Assembly: GCA_029817715.1 (NCBI GenBank)
Contig: JARUPY010000606.1
Span: 2,108,001-2,172,000 of the forward strand
DNA: 64,000 nt
Origin: Melastoma dodecandrum
Lineage: Eukaryota > Streptophyta > Magnoliopsida > Myrtales > Melastomataceae
Direction: 5' to 3'
This document shows, piece after piece, positions 25,506-37,987 of the stretch (position 1 is its first letter; each line of letters opens with the position of its first letter). Both the position numbers and the translations under genes were made by a program. Under the pieces are notes generated by a model. That model had not been told where the DNA came from. It did not search any database and saw only the letters and a program-made list of their open reading frames with translations.

Positions 25506-25760
25506 ATAGTGGGGTGCCCTCTTGCCCCTCCTAACACCAGCAAAGTGTGCCCCTTCGTCCCATCCTCGGACATGATCACAGGGGAAGTGCCCCATTGCCC
25601 CTCCACACACCAACTAGGGCACCTCTTTCGCCCCACCTTCTCCACCAACTAGGGCACCTCTCTCGCCACTACCTTCTCCACCAATCAGAAGGGGCACCTT
25701 CCCCCTTCCGAAGACGTAGTAACAGGTGCACTCTTGCCCCAGTCCGACTCATCACGCCAA
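25506..25760. repeat. Degenerate GGGCACC / CTTCTCCACCAA repeats
   Basis: Imperfect copies of a unit containing AGGGCACCTC and CCTTCTCCACCAA recur several times, for example near 25615-25665. The short open frames on both strands come from this repetition and are not considered genes. The array abuts the broken kinase domain. Confidence 0.5.
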
Positions 25761-27303
25761 TGTCTCCTCAACATCATGGAAGATTGACTTCAACGGCTCA
25801 CAACGCTTGTTAAGTGTCACATACTTATTTAATTGGTTCTAGTTAGTCGATACATGTTAATTAGAACCTTCTTACCACATTCTGCTTTTTTGTGCATGAA
25901 CATAGGATGAAATTTCGAGAATTAAATGAGACGAATCTCGAAAATCCAGCATACCCGAGGAATCCCAAAAGACAGTGCTCAAGACCTGATGACGCGTGGG
26001 AACCAATCCACGGTGGAAACATCAATAAAGCGGCTCCAACCAACGAAGCCCAGCCAATTAAAGCCATCTCAGCTGGACCTAAGGTACAAAACCAGCTCAT
26101 CAAATGACCAAAGAGAACAAAAAAGCTACCGAAACATCTTGGTCATTCGTGGAATGGAAAACAGACACCATAAATGACTTGAACAGGAGAAACAACATCA
26201 TCAAAACTAATACTGAAGCAACTGTCTTTACATGGCAGCGGAGCCAGTTATGCCTCCTGCCAGTGCTCCCTCCCTTCCAAATCCCAAATCTTTCTAGGCA
26301 TTTCTCATTAATGTTTGCATTAACCAAATTTTACTCAACCTATAACCTCCCCATGAAAGCATTCTCCGACCAAATGAATGATCAAAGCCCATCGAAAACC
26401 CCAACAGCAAGGTACAATTTTCCGATAAACTCGCTCAACACACCCCTGCGACACCGTGAAAGCACCAAGAAGGAACATATTTCGATTCGTGGAATCACAG
26501 CACCTTGCACTATGTACCAGCTGCAACCAACCAACTCACCTTTCTTTCAAGCAATTAATTCTAAAGAAATTCTTTGCCTGCCTGAACATGACCCATCAAC
26601 TTCGTTAGAAGGCTGAAGTTCTAAGTCATCCATCATCTTCTGGTGGCATGGACTAAATCAAATCAAAGTATGAGAGAGAGAGACATAGGGAGAGCATGCC
26701 TAGAATGAAATACAAAGAAAACAGGAACCATCAGTTAGGCAAAACTTCATGAAAAAATAACAGGGCAGCGCTTCTGAAAACGTACCTCAGAAGACACCTT
26801 AGAGAAACCTCTGCCAGCAGTTACAATCCAACCAACAAAATCCCAGACAGGACAATTGCCTCTAAATTGTCCAGAGCCAGAGATACTGTTCCTTTTCTTT
26901 CCTCTCAGTAATAATAGAAGAAATCATCTGGGGTCGATTAGATTTAAATTGAATATGAATGATCAGCCAAACTAATACACATAATTAAAAAAAAAAATTG
27001 GACCCATTACTTTCCACGACTTTACCAGGACAATTCTTAAATACATTCCAGAATGGTTGGTAAACATTCCGAAACAGACTACAATTTTTTCAATGATCAG
27101 CAGTCAGCACAAAGGAACAACATTCCTACAGAAAATTTTTGATAACTCAAACAACTCAGCAGATTCCCTCGAGGTTACAATGAGAATTTAGCCATTCAAC
27201 AAAAATATCACAGTAGTGCTCTTGCATTAATAAACCTCTGCAATTTAACCGGAAACCTAGCCTACTTAGAGAAGATCTTTAAAAGTATTCTCCATTTCAG
27301 CAA
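25761..27303. other. Intergenic region with the SAP30BP-like 3' UTR
   Basis: No protein family or structured RNA is recognisable. The right part, next to 27304, must include the 3' UTR of the minus-strand SAP30BP-like gene. A short GAGAGAGAGA run lies near 26671. Confidence 0.4.
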
Positions 27304-29972
27304 TCAGGATCGCCTATCCAGCTTCTTGTCCACGGATCTTCGCTCCTCGACCTCCCGCCGCCTCTGTTGGCTGTCAACACAGAGAGCATGAATCAATGCC
27401 AGATCAGGGTGATATTTTCATTATCCACGAAGAAATGTAAACTCCTTTTCTTAGATGAAGCATGTTTTGTAATCATAATTTCAATCAGAATTGCAAGGCA
27501 CTGGAAAAGATCAAACTTACGCAAAAGCGGTGTATCCACTCCCGGCTTTGCCGGTAGAAAGTGTCCCCGCATGAACGGTGGCAGTAGCTGATATTGATTC
27601 CTTTCCCACAGGAGGCAGGGGAATGATTCTATCATCATCCACCTAACCAACCAAGCCAAGAATAAAAATGTTAGCATGCACGATCAACTTAGTGGGACAT
27701 AAATGCACACCCCGGAACAATACTAGACCTTATCCCATTTTGATTTCTTCTGTCTGCCATCACGTGAAACAGCATCAGCAGACCGCAAGCTATCACCAAC
27801 AGCTGTGGTAGCAACCACCAACAAATATCATGAATTAAATAGTAGAAAAGAAAATCACAAAAAGAACTACTAGAACGAATAAAATATAACCAAAGGGAAG
27901 GTAATGTTACCCATGATACCATACCAGTAACTGAAATGTTGACTTTCTGAATTGCTGCAGCCACTGCAGCTTGAGCTCCAGCAGAAACAAACTCAATTTG
28001 CTGATTCCTTTTCCTTGCTTGCTCCTTTCTTTCTTGCTCACGCTTCATGTCGGCCTCTGTCCATCAAACTTAAGGGATAAGTAGCTGCTTCAATTCACCA
28101 AAATGGACTGGAAAGGGTCCTCGGCAACATTGACAATTCTTATGTCAGAGAAAAAAATGAGATAAAGGTGTATCAATGCTGCTACTCCAGATCCTCCAGA
28201 CTAACATTCCCAACAAAAACTACAAAACCGTTATTTGGAAGGTTTGAGTCCTACAAATAGGACACTTCCAAAGAAACTAAACTTAATCCACGGGACTAGC
28301 AGTAGAAGAAGCGATTTGCAACCGATGGAAATTTTCTCTGATGAATAATGGGAATCTGCTCACCTATTTCGTCATAATAGTCACTCTGATCAAAACCATG
28401 AGGGTCAAACACCTCTTTGCTGAAGCAAGATCCTACATGGTCAATCCCTTGATATCTCACTGCATGAAGTAGGAAGTCTGGATTTCGATAATCTTTTCTG
28501 TTTCGAACCTCAGCATTAAAGCTCCTCCCTGCGTTCTTATATTTGAGAAACTTCCTTACTTTATCCTGCAAATGTATCACGTAATTAGTATTGAAATATT
28601 GAGATTTTGAATCAAGCATACATCAAAGAGACAGTTCTAATTCTCAAGGCTAGTACAACCCAAAAAGGCCAACACAAACAAACGGATGTGGATAACATGT
28701 TTCTGGTTACCTGGATCTCTTGGGAGCACAACACATTTGGTGGCGGTGGAAGAAACTTATCCAATGGACCAATGGCTCTGGCATGAATATCACCTTTTAC
28801 GGCATTTGGTTCGGTTGAAATTAGATTTCCAGTTTCATATTGGAAGGAATTGATATGTTCAGATGACAAAGAAATGGCTTGGTCACGTGGTGATAGAACC
28901 TGTATAGTTTCCTCAGTTAATGTATCTTGAAAATCACCTGCATCAATTACAGCAGTAAAAACTTTGAAGACATTCCAGGTAATATAATCCACATATTTAC
29001 AACACCCAATTTCAATCCAAATGATAAATATGAAAATGATCAAAAGCCTTAATCTCTCCAAGTTGGAAAAAATAAATAAAAAATAAATGCGCAGAGCCAT
29101 TGCATAATTAGATTTTTGTAATATCCAAATAAATAGATTTCCTCACAGGTAATTGGAAGTATACATTAATGTGAAAAAATAGCAAAGAATTGGTGCTTAG
29201 TTCCCTACCACTCACAGATTGAGATTCATGAACAACAACAATGCTCTCGCCTTGAATCTCTTCTTCCTGCGGGTCAACCACTCCATAAGTGTCCAAATCA
29301 CACCACCATAATCCAGAAAGCTTAAGTGATGCATAATAACTGTACGCCATCAAGAGTATTCCAAAACAATTTGATGGAATATGTATCACAGAAGGCTACG
29401 CTGGTATTAAAATCCCTCCGTTACAAACACGCACCTAACAGGACCAACGCAAACAATGAAAACGAAGAATCGCACAATCGAAAACCCCTTTTACTAACCC
29501 TAACACCCAAAATCACTACCACTCAATCTATAGTAGCCAAAACTATATGCAATCATCAAGAAACACAAAAAAAGAAGTAAAAAATATAAGATTATAAAAA
29601 ATCACTAGAATTCACCTCGTTTCCCGGAGACACGGCGACCTCATCGTGCGCGTAATCCACGATGGCTACCTTCTCCGCTGTCCTCCTCACCTCCACCACC
29701 ACCGCACGAGCACTCCTATCCCCTTCATTCACACCAACAAACTCATCTTCCTCCACTTCTTCCTCACCAAAAACCCTATTATTCTCCTCCCTCTCACTAG
29801 GCCGCCTACCCTCCTCCCCTTCCATCCGATCTCCATCCTCCACCACCATCACCTCCCGCCCCTCCCCTCCACCATCATCCACCGCCGTAGCATCCTCCAT
29901 ATCGTCGTCATCCTCCTCGTCGTTATACATGGATAGTAGCATGATTCCCTCCGCTTCCTTCTTCGACGCCAT
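27304..29972 (-). CDS. SAP30BP/HCNGP-like transcriptional regulator
   Basis: Eight exons, all in phase, give a 412-residue protein: complement of 29972-29616, 29266-29209, 28937-28711, 28565-28364, 28056-27925, 27802-27729, 27642-27521 and 27370-27304. All junctions are GT..AG. The N-terminus is MASKKEAEGIMLLSMY with an acidic run and AIVDYAHDE. Residues ~196-300 hold the HCNGP core: PLDKFLPPPP, KNAGRSFNAEVRNRKDYRNP, FDPHGFDQSDYYDEIEADMK. Later come KKSKWDKVDDDR and the basic tail QQRRREVEERRS..DKKLDRRS. Animal relatives bind the SAP30 corepressor subunit and act in splicing or transcription; the plant role is little known. The exon 2 donor at 29208 was chosen over one 7 bases earlier because only it keeps the frame. 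No defects are seen. Confidence 0.93.
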
Positions 29973-30069
29973 AGCTGTTCCCCGCCGCTCAGAAAACTCC
30001 CTCTCTTGCTGCGATCAGTTGTTTGTACCACAGTAAGCGGACGGCCTAGCCTTATGGGTCCATCTTTAT

Positions 30070-30075
30070 TGGGCC
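30070..30075 (-). promoter_or_regulatory. TGGGCC element upstream of the SAP30BP-like gene
   Basis: A TGGGCC/GGCCCA motif lies about 98 bp upstream of the start codon. In plants this site-II-type element is common in promoters of constitutively expressed genes and binds TCP factors. A second partial copy (TATGGGTCC) is near 30053. Function is inferred from motif and position only. Confidence 0.35.
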
Positions 30076-30419
30076 TTACTTCTTTAAGTATGGCTTCGGA
30101 CCCGAATATTCTTGCGGATCGCGATTGGGATGACCGCGAGGTCACCGATCACCGCATCGGCCGAAGACGCTCTAGTTTGCTCGTACACAAACGAAAAAAG
30201 TAGGTATATCATTGGAAGTATCTCGTTGACCGGTACATTGTAGAGGCTCTTACAACAAGTGAAAGACAACCATTGATGCCATATGAGATCGAGACACAAG
30301 GATAGATGGGATGTAATGACAAGTTAAGAAAACCTTAATGCATGGAGGGTCGCCCGCGTTAGTCCGGGATTTCGGGATGGAAACGAAACGCCCCAAGTTT
30401 AAACACCCGGGATAACATC
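30076..30419. other. Upstream spacer of the SAP30BP-like gene
   Basis: No gene or clear repeat is seen. It presumably contains the rest of the promoter before the LTR element starts. Confidence 0.35.
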
Positions 30420-32600
30420 ATATTTATACCAGATAATTCTGGAACGTCGATTGTGACAGAATATAATAGTTAAGTCTTTTAGGAACATATAATCATAGAT
30501 TCTTTAGTCAATTATTTTTTCTAAAGAAAAATATAATTTAATCTCGATAGAGTATATACCCGTGAAAAAATCTAATCCAGTCTCAAAGGATTTTTTGGAG
30601 AAAATCTAATCTAGTCTCGAAAACACAATTTTTCTAGAAAATCTAATACAGGTCGACGGAAGATTTTCCTATGGATGGAGAGAATCTAATTCAGTCTCGA
30701 TGGAAAATTTTCCCGATCGATCGAGAAAATCTAATCTCAGTCTCCAGGATTCTCCCCGGAGAAAAACTAATATAAGTCTCGACGTAGGATTCCCGTTGAT
30801 GGAGAAAATCTAATCTAAGTCTCGATGGAGATTTTCTCTGTCGATGGAGAAAATCTACTTCGTCGCATAAAATATTATTTAGTCGACGATCGACTGGGCA
30901 GTGAAAATTGAAGGTAACCAATTGGAAGTTGATGATCAAGAATAACCGTCACGTGTGGAAATTGAAGATAACTACCAAATGAAAATTGAAGATCAAGAAT
31001 AACCACCACTGGAGATTTTCTATAAATAGAAGGCAAGAGCGCAACGTCAAAGACCAGTGAGACATTTTTGTTTTTTATCTTTTCTTTTTTACAAGTGTCT
31101 TGAACCATTCAACCTGAGTGACGTCGATTCAATTTCGGTATTGTTGACATACCTCTGTCCATCCTGAGTATCGTCGATTCAATTCTGGCACTGTTGACAA
31201 TTTTGTCTTTTATCTTAGTTTTAGGGTAGAATCATTAGGCAATCTCTGTAAACACGACAATCATTCAAAGATCCCGAAGGGCTGCTTGGTTGTCTTTTTA
31301 CTCTCTCTACTCTATTTTTCAGAAATGGAAGTAAGTTTTCTTGTTCTTGCGATCAGATTTATGCATTTTGCATTGTTGTTCTTTTAAAAGACTGGCGATC
31401 ACATTTCATTTACATTGTGTTACAATCTACCAATTCCCGACGTATTAAGAGTGGACCCGAATACGTTTTTGGCGACCACAGTGGGAGACGAAAACGAGTT
31501 TCGTGTGAAAACGTGGAATGCCAAGAATGCGGACACGTTTTTTGTGACCACAATGAGAGTCGGAAATGAGTTTCGTATGAATATGCGACATGTCAACACG
31601 TTTTTGGTGCGGTGAATGGGACAATGATTCATTCTATGACGAAGGGTTCATTCGATCGCCCGATGAACATTCGGATGCGGCTTTGAAAATTGCCCTCCGA
31701 GAGTCGGATGCATGAATATCTATAAGAAATGCCCTCCGTAGTATAATGGAGCGATTAGAAAATATGTGTCGAGAATTTGAAACTTTCCATTTGATGACTT
31801 TGCGTTTGGCGATTCATACTCCGACGCATGTTCATATGAAAAACCGACAAGTAACCGCCGAGAGTAATCCAAAAATATGTAACTCTTCGCAAGTTCTTAT
31901 TAAAACTTGACAAAAAGTCGTAAAGGATCAACCGATGTGTAATGTTTCGAAGATCCAGTCGACTGAAAGCAATCCAAAATTATATGACACTTTCAAAAAT
32001 GCATGTTCACAGTAAAACTCGAAAAATGGTTGATAAGGGTGATCGACTAATACGCGACGCTCCAAAAATTCAATTAATCGAAATCGTCACCCTATTCGAA
32101 AAAACAGATTGTTAAAAGGTGTACGACATTTTGATTCATCGACAAGAGACAAAACATTCCTTGAAAGATAGTGGTTTTGGACCACCAAAGTTAGTTTTTC
32201 AATAATTACCCTTGTTTAAATTAATGTTGTAATAAAAGACAATCGACTAGTTTTTTAAGCCGATTGATTTAATAATAATATTGTCTGAAGTAGTGGATGA
32301 ATAAGTGTCGACTAATTGTAAACTCCAGTTAGGTTGACTCGAAGGAGAATCTTTGCGACGGAAAGGCAAAATCTTTCTAGTCGATTGATTGGAAAGAAAA
32401 TCTCTCCAGGGAGAAAATCTTTCCTATATTTGATTAGAAAATGATTAATTATATAAAATCCCTTCATTAATTGACCTGAGGAGGGCAAATGTTACACCAG
32501 ATAATTTTGAACCTATGAATTGAGTGGAGCATCGAAGAATATAATAGTTAAGTTTTCTGGAAAAATCTAATCAGAGTTTGTATGGGGTGGTGGCGTATTC
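30420..32600 (+). mobile_element. Non-autonomous LTR retroelement, degenerate
   Basis: Sequence beginning near 30424 (ATACCAGATAATTCTGGAAC) recurs at 32490 (TGTTACACCAGATAATTTTG), with shared AGAATATAATAGTTAAGT following. The second copy is preceded by the purine run GAGGAGGGCAAA (32479-32489), as expected for a polypurine tract before a 3' LTR. A primer-site-like TGGCGACCACAGTGGGAG lies at 31470-31487. The ~1-kb interior has no long open frame and no gag or pol residues. The right LTR is recognisable for only about 90 bp and is then lost. Boundaries are approximate. Confidence 0.5.
30565..30865 (+). repeat. Tandem AAAATCTAATC..AGTCTCGATGG repeats
   Basis: At least seven imperfect units share AAAATCTAAT followed by AGTCTCGA-YGG; TCTAAT starts at 30571, 30605, 30642, 30685, 30730 and 30809, a spacing of about 34-45 bp. 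Several units contain inverted repeats, such as GAGAAAATCT at 30802-30811 facing AGATTTTCTC at 30829-30838, and GAAAATCT at 30637-30644 facing AGATTTTC at 30661-30668. They lie inside the left LTR of the non-autonomous element. Confidence 0.7.
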
Positions 32601-32667
32601 AGTATCTTGGTAATATCATCGTCGCGTACAAGTATATCGGCATGTCTTATCATAGCCTTTGAATGGC

Positions 32668-32672
32668 TCATT
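32668..32672. repeat. Left TCATT target duplication of the young Copia
   Basis: TCATT precedes the LTR start at 32673 and recurs at 39170-39174, immediately after the other LTR. Removing the element joins TGGCTCATT to TGCATATAAGG in the host sequence. Confidence 0.9.
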
Positions 32673-33185
32673 TGGAAGCGAATTTGATCGCTAACCCAAG
32701 ATCACCGTATCGATTTGGGACACCAAAAAAAAAACCGGGGAAACCGGAGGCGTACCTGATTGCGCCATAATCTCCAATACAAAAGCGGAAGCCAAGATCC
32801 GAGAGTACGAACTGCAAGAACAATCAGGAAAGTGCCCTAGGTCTTCCCCTCCCTCCTGACGAGACGGCCGATGGAACTATCTCATTAATACATCAGTGGG
32901 AGAGGGGACCTAGCGCTATTATAAACGTGACAGGCCCTTCCATCACGGGCTTATGTCAACATTAGGCCTACACCGAGTTGCCGTCTAGCCCACATCATAC
33001 AATAACGAGATGTCGCAAAAGTCCATAACAAAGATCACCGAACCTCAATGGACTATCATGCATTGTCCCGTAATCAACATACAACCCGGTTTTTCAAGAT
33101 AGACAAAATATAATTAATTATAGCCCAAAGGAATTTTATAAACAAAACAAAAGAAAGAAAACAAAGGTTCAATAAAATTCCAACA
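32673..33185 (-). repeat. Copia 3' LTR (513 bp)
   Basis: It lies at low coordinates because the element is on the minus strand. It matches 38657-39169 except for five substitutions, which fall in the A-run, in GGGGAAACCGG, in CCAAGATCC, in CCTCCCTCC and in AGATAGACAAA. Confidence 0.95.
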
Positions 33186-33198
33186 TTCTCCCACTGGG
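33186..33198 (-). other. Copia polypurine tract region
   Basis: On the minus strand this reads CCCAGTGGGAGAA immediately before the 3' LTR TG. It is the expected plus-strand primer position, with a purine-rich GGGAGAA core. Confidence 0.6.
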
Positions 33199-33492
33199 CT
33201 ATGATTAATTTCAAAAGTTCAAAACCTTTAGTTTTAAAACGACTCTCGGGCTGTACACAGATATGGCCATATCATAGAAAACGATATACGGGACAACATC
33301 TCAAAACAACCTCGGCCATCAAAAGTCGCTAACACCGAACCATGGCCGTCGTCACATCATTTACCGACATTAGACAACCATGATCACAAGCATCCACAAC
33401 TCTAACGCCAATAGGTCAATGTGGCGGTGTAGCCGAAAATAACATCCCTCAATGGTGATCATAATGATGTTATTTCCGGTCGGTCCTATAAA

Positions 33493-33645
33493 TTTTCCTG
33501 TAACCTTTATACTTCATCGAAGTCAGGAAAATCCCTCTGTAACCTTTATATTTCACTGAAGTCAGAGAAAAACTTATGTAACCTGCATACTTCAGCGAAA
33601 TCAGAGTACCCATCCGTAACCTTAATGCTTCAGAGAAGCCGGATG
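33493..33645 (-). repeat. Four tandem structured repeats in the Copia 3' UTR
   Basis: TAACCT starts at 33501, 33540, 33579 and 33617, giving 39, 39 and 38-bp steps. Unit 1 folds with an 8-bp outer stem (TTTTCCTG 33493-33500 with CAGGAAAA 33524-33531) and a 5-bp inner stem with a 3-nt loop (ACTTC-ATC-GAAGT, 33511-33523). Unit 4 has outer CATCCG/CGGATG (33611-33616, 33640-33645) and inner GCTTC-AGA-GAAGC (33627-33639). Unit 2 keeps a CTCTG/CAGAG outer stem but its inner stem has a mismatch in the element-sense strand. Unit 3 pairs poorly outside. Each unit leaves about ten conserved bases unpaired on one side. Confidence 0.75.
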
Positions 33646-33886
33646 AAATAAACTGGCACTAATGCCACCATATGTCTCAAAAATAAAACTCGCGAGAACC
33701 TCAATGGTATCATCAGAGACATGCTAATTTGACAAAACCGTCATGCTCAAGATAAACACCAGATCTTGAGACTTTCAAACATGTGCACATGTAACATTCA
33801 ACAAAATGAATAACAGATGATCATCATATAACATTAAAACCATCAAATGTCTCAAGTCATACATCAACATCCAACACAAACTCCCA

Positions 33887-36800
33887 CTAACCAAGTACAT
33901 CAAAAGACTCTACCACCCCCATACTGGTAACATGAACCTGAAAAACACCAGGTGGTAATCCCTTGGTTAACGGGTCTGCAATCATCGCGTCAGTGCGGAT
34001 GTGCTCAATCTCAACATCCCCTTTCTTTACATGATCCCTGACAGCGAGATATTTGATCTCTATATGTTTCGAACCACTCGAACTCTTATTGTTCTTCGAG
34101 AACATCACAGCTGCGCTGTTATCACAAAATATCCTAAGTGGCCTACATATAGAATCAACAACTACAAGCCCCAATATAAAGTTTCTTAGCCAAATAGCAT
34201 GTGTCACTGCCCCATAACATGCCACAAACTCTGCCTGCATAGTGGATGAAGCTGTCAGAGTTTGCTTCACACTTTTCCAAGAAACTGCTCCACCGGCCAT
34301 CATGAATATGTATCCTGAAGTAGATTTCCTATCATCTGGGCATGTCCCAAAGTCAGAATCAGTATAACCCACTACTTCAAGACTATCTGAGCGCCTGTAC
34401 ACAAGCATATAATCACGTGTCCCCTTTAGATACCTCATAACTTTCTTGGCAGCCATCCAGTGATCAGGACCTGGATTAGACTGATATCTCCCAAGAACAC
34501 TCACTGCAAATGCAATGTCCGGCCTAGTGCAAACCTGAGCATACATCAAACTCCCAACAGCACTAGCATAAGGTATACTCACCATCGACTTCTTTTCAAA
34601 GTCATTCTTAGGACACTGATTTTTACTGAATTTGTCCCCCTTTTGTACAGGTGCAACACTAGGTTTACAACCCTCCATCTCAAAACGTTTCAATACTCTA
34701 TCAATATATGCCCTTTGAGAGAGTCCCAATAGCCCACGAGATCTATCTCGACGTATATCTATGCCAAGAACAAAAGATGCCTCCCCAAGGTCTTTCATAT
34801 CAAAAGACTTTGTCAACATTATTTTGGTTTCACAGAGCAACCCAACATCACTACTAGCAAGGAGGATATCATCAACATACAAGACCAGAAAAATATACTT
34901 ACTCCCACTGGTCTTTAGGTAGATGCAATGATCTACTTTATTTTCAACGAATCCAAAAGAAGTCACTACTTCATCAAATTTTAAGTACCACTGACGAGAT
35001 GCCTGTTTCAGACCATAGATAGACTTTTTAAGCTTACAAACCATGTTCTCCTTACCAATTTCCTCAAATCCCTCAGGTTGTTCCATATATACATCTTCTT
35101 CAAGACTACCGTTTAAAAAAGCAGTCTTAACATCCATCTGATGCAGTTCAAGATCAAAATGTGCAACCAAAGCCATGATAATACGAAAGCCATCCTTAGA
35201 GGAGACGGGAGAAAAGGTCTCGGTATAATCAATACCTGGTTGTTGTGTAAACCCTTTCGCCACTAACCTTGCCTTATAGCGATCCACCTTTCCATTGGCA
35301 TCCCTCTTAGTTTTGAACACCCATTTACACCCAACTGGTCGATGACCATCGGGTAAATTCACAAGCTCCCACACATCATTCTGTGACATCGAAGTCATTT
35401 CCTCTCGCATAGCATTAAGCCACATACTACTATGGGGAACAGAAACAGCCTCCCGATAGCTCAAAGGATCTGTCAAACTAACATCAGATTCACCAAGATA
35501 AACTATATAATCATCACTGATAGCAGGTCGTCTTTGTCTAACAGACCTCCTGACAGGAGCCTCTTGAGAAGAAGACTCAGGCTGTGTGAAAAAATCATCA
35601 ACAATGGGCTGTTCAGTAACATCACTGGGTACAATCGGCACGTCACTATGTGGGACTGAAAGAGGAAAGAATACTTTCTCATTCTGCTCGAAAGTGTCTG
35701 AAACATCAACTCCAGTACTAACCTCATCAGCAACATCAAACTCCAAGAACCTTGCATTCATGGAGTCAATCACAGTCCTCCCACGACTAGGACAATAGAA
35801 CCTGTACCCTTTAGACCTATCTGGATATCCAATAAAAAAACAACGAGAAGTCCTTGACTCGATTTTACTCATATGGGGATTGAAGATTTTAACCTCAGCA
35901 GGACACCCCCACACACGAAGATGATTAAGGCTAGGTTTACGACCAGTCCAAATTTCGAAAGGAGTTTTGGGAACAGATTTTGAAGGAACACGATTAAGGA
36001 TATACAAAGCAGATCTAAGCGCTTCACCCCATAGAAAACAAGGTAGGTTAGACCTACTCATCATGCTTCTCATCATGTCCATAAGGGTGCGATTCCGCCT
36101 TTCGGCCACACCATTTTGTTCGGGCGTATAAGGCATGGTATATTGTGGAACAATTCCACATTCCTGTAAGTACTTAGCAAACGGTCCCATTTGTTGCCCA
36201 GAACCATCATGTCTACCATAGTACTCACCACCACGATCAGACCGTACTACCTTAATCAATTTCTCTAACTGCTTCTCGACTTCAGTCTTAAAGACTTTAA
36301 ATTTGTCGAGAGCTTCTGACTTCTCTTTAATGAAATAGAGATAGCCATACCGAGAAAAGTCATCTATAAATGTTATAAAATACTTGTTTCCACACAAAGT
36401 AGTAGGATAAGGTCCAGAGATGTCAGTGTGGATGATTTCTAAAAGCTCTGAGCTACGAGTAGCTCCTTTCTTCTTAGACTTGGTGAATTTGCCTTTAATG
36501 CAATCTACACAAGTTTCTAGATCACTGAAATCAAGAGAAGGTAAAATTTCATTTTTGACTAATCTTTGAATCATTTCTCTCGATATGTGGCCTAAACGTT
36601 TATGCCACAACAGACAAGAATTTTCAACGGATAAAGGTCTCTTGGAGGTACTCGACTCAACCGAGAAATTTTGAAAAGGAGTAGGAGTCAAAAACAATTG
36701 AAATAATCCATTATTTAGAATTCCAGAACCAACAATCTGAGAATTCAAAGACAATCGAACTGAACCTCGTTCAAAAAGAAAAGAGTATCCACTAGATTTC

Positions 36801-37987
36801 AAAGCTGAAATAGAAATCAAGTTTCTTCTAATAGTGGGAACGTAAAAGACATTTCTCAACATGAGAACATGATTTGACTCTAGAACAAGACGAACAACTC
36901 CTATGGACTCGACTTGGACTTCAACATCGTTCCCCACTTTAAGCTTTGACTCCGTTTCACTTGGTTTCCTTATGCTCTTGAACCCCTGTAATGTCATAGT
37001 AACATGCACAGAAGCTCCACTATCAATCCACCAAGAACTAGGTGAGACATCAACTAGATTCGATTCAAAACATACTAGAACAGAAGAGTTACCTCCAGAC
37101 TTATTTTGCTCAAGTCGAGCCTTAAGCTTAAAACAATCCTTTTTCATATGTCCTAACTTTTGGCAATAGAAACATTTGATATCCTTTTTAGAGACAACCT
37201 TTGAACCTCCCTCACTCTGATCGTGACCATGCCTCTTAAAGCCCGTATTCTTAGAAGCACCGGGGTGAAAACGCTTAGAGTGCTTCTTACCCTTCAAAAA
37301 GGAAAGTCTAGAAGAAGACACAAGAAAGGCACTCTCACTCTTCTCCCTCTTAAGTTTCTCTTCCTCCGCCATACACTTACTAATGAGATCATTGATAGTC
37401 CAACTCTCGTTTTGGGAAATAAAGGCAGTTTTGATCTGAGAGAAATTCGGAGGCAAGGAATTGAGAGCATGAAGAATGATGAACTTATCTGGGAGAGGAA
37501 TCTCAAGGCTTTTTAGTTTGGACTGGAGGGAAATCATTTTCAGAATATAGTCTCTCACTCCTCCCACATTGTCATAAGACATACTCGTCAGCTTTTTCAA
37601 CAGGACACTAGATTCAGTCATATCGGGTACAAGGTACCTATCTCCAAGAGCAGTGAGCAACTCCTTAGCAGTGGAAGCCTCAGGTAACCCACTCAACAGA
37701 TGTTCTGAAATTGATCTCCTCATGGCTAGAAGACTCATATAGTTCGAATGCTCCCACTTGCTAAAGTACTCTCTTTCCATTGGGGTACTAGCCTCAGTAA
37801 GCGGAGCGGGGCGATCCACTCGCAAGGCTAAATCCAGATTTACAAATCCCAGGGCATACAGAAGCTCATCCTTCCACTTATTGAAATTAGATCCATTTAG
37901 GACCTCAACTACACCAACACCAGCATTGTTCAAAGCAAGTGTGACTGAAAACAAAAGGAACAAATACATGAGTGAACATAACAGCAA
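33887..37987 (-). CDS. gag-pol: Copia gag-pol polyprotein
   Basis: A single 1366-codon frame without stops. In order: gag starting around [12 protein letters not shown]; zinc knuckle [14 protein letters not shown]; protease [12 protein letters not shown]; integrase zinc finger ([14 protein letters not shown]) and core ([28 protein letters not shown]); RT with FETFSPV-like [27 protein letters not shown] and [10 protein letters not shown] (34861-34890); and RNase [21 protein letters not shown] ending near [13 protein letters not shown]. The first ~15 codons are hydrophobic and probably not gag: a splice-acceptor-like TTTTGTTTTCAG ends at 37945, so coding may really begin at 37944 after a leader intron. 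All catalytic motifs look complete. The product would form cytoplasmic particles, copy RNA to DNA and integrate it. Confidence 0.95.
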   Translation of the reverse strand: MLLCSLMYLFLLFSVTLALNNAGVGVVEVLNGSNFNKWKDELLYALGFVNLDLALRVDRPAPLTEASTPMEREYFSKWEHSNYMSLLAMRRSISEHLLSGLPEASTAKELLTALGDRYLVPDMTESSVLLKKLTSMSYDNVGGVRDYILKMISLQSKLKSLEIPLPDKFIILHALNSLPPNFSQIKTAFISQNESWTINDLISKCMAEEEKLKREKSESAFLVSSSRLSFLKGKKHSKRFHPGASKNTGFKRHGHDQSEGGSKVVSKKDIKCFYCQKLGHMKKDCFKLKARLEQNKSGGNSSVLVCFESNLVDVSPSSWWIDSGASVHVTMTLQGFKSIRKPSETESKLKVGNDVEVQVESIGVVRLVLESNHVLMLRNVFYVPTIRRNLISISALKSSGYSFLFERGSVRLSLNSQIVGSGILNNGLFQLFLTPTPFQNFSVESSTSKRPLSVENSCLLWHKRLGHISREMIQRLVKNEILPSLDFSDLETCVDCIKGKFTKSKKKGATRSSELLEIIHTDISGPYPTTLCGNKYFITFIDDFSRYGYLYFIKEKSEALDKFKVFKTEVEKQLEKLIKVVRSDRGGEYYGRHDGSGQQMGPFAKYLQECGIVPQYTMPYTPEQNGVAERRNRTLMDMMRSMMSRSNLPCFLWGEALRSALYILNRVPSKSVPKTPFEIWTGRKPSLNHLRVWGCPAEVKIFNPHMSKIESRTSRCFFIGYPDRSKGYRFYCPSRGRTVIDSMNARFLEFDVADEVSTGVDVSDTFEQNEKVFFPLSVPHSDVPIVPSDVTEQPIVDDFFTQPESSSQEAPVRRSVRQRRPAISDDYIVYLGESDVSLTDPLSYREAVSVPHSSMWLNAMREEMTSMSQNDVWELVNLPDGHRPVGCKWVFKTKRDANGKVDRYKARLVAKGFTQQPGIDYTETFSPVSSKDGFRIIMALVAHFDLELHQMDVKTAFLNGSLEEDVYMEQPEGFEEIGKENMVCKLKKSIYGLKQASRQWYLKFDEVVTSFGFVENKVDHCIYLKTSGSKYIFLVLYVDDILLASSDVGLLCETKIMLTKSFDMKDLGEASFVLGIDIRRDRSRGLLGLSQRAYIDRVLKRFEMEGCKPSVAPVQKGDKFSKNQCPKNDFEKKSMVSIPYASAVGSLMYAQVCTRPDIAFAVSVLGRYQSNPGPDHWMAAKKVMRYLKGTRDYMLVYRRSDSLEVVGYTDSDFGTCPDDRKSTSGYIFMMAGGAVSWKSVKQTLTASSTMQAEFVACYGAVTHAIWLRNFILGLVVVDSICRPLRIFCDNSAAVMFSKNNKSSSGSKHIEIKYLAVRDHVKKGDVEIEHIRTDAMIADPLTKGLPPGVFQVHVTSMGVVESFDVLG

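Noticed and set aside
25460..25813. Overlapping open frames on both strands near 25.5-25.8 kb
   Set aside because: They arise from the degenerate GGGCACC repeats next to a dead kinase.
26104..26616. A 170-codon plus-strand open frame
   Set aside because: No family resemblance, no gene-like context, and low-complexity neighbours. Not supported as a gene.
29209..29216. Alternative exon 2 donor at CAATCT-GTGAGT of the SAP30BP-like gene
   Set aside because: It is closer to the donor consensus but shifts the frame into an early stop. The donor seven bases on keeps the conserved frame.
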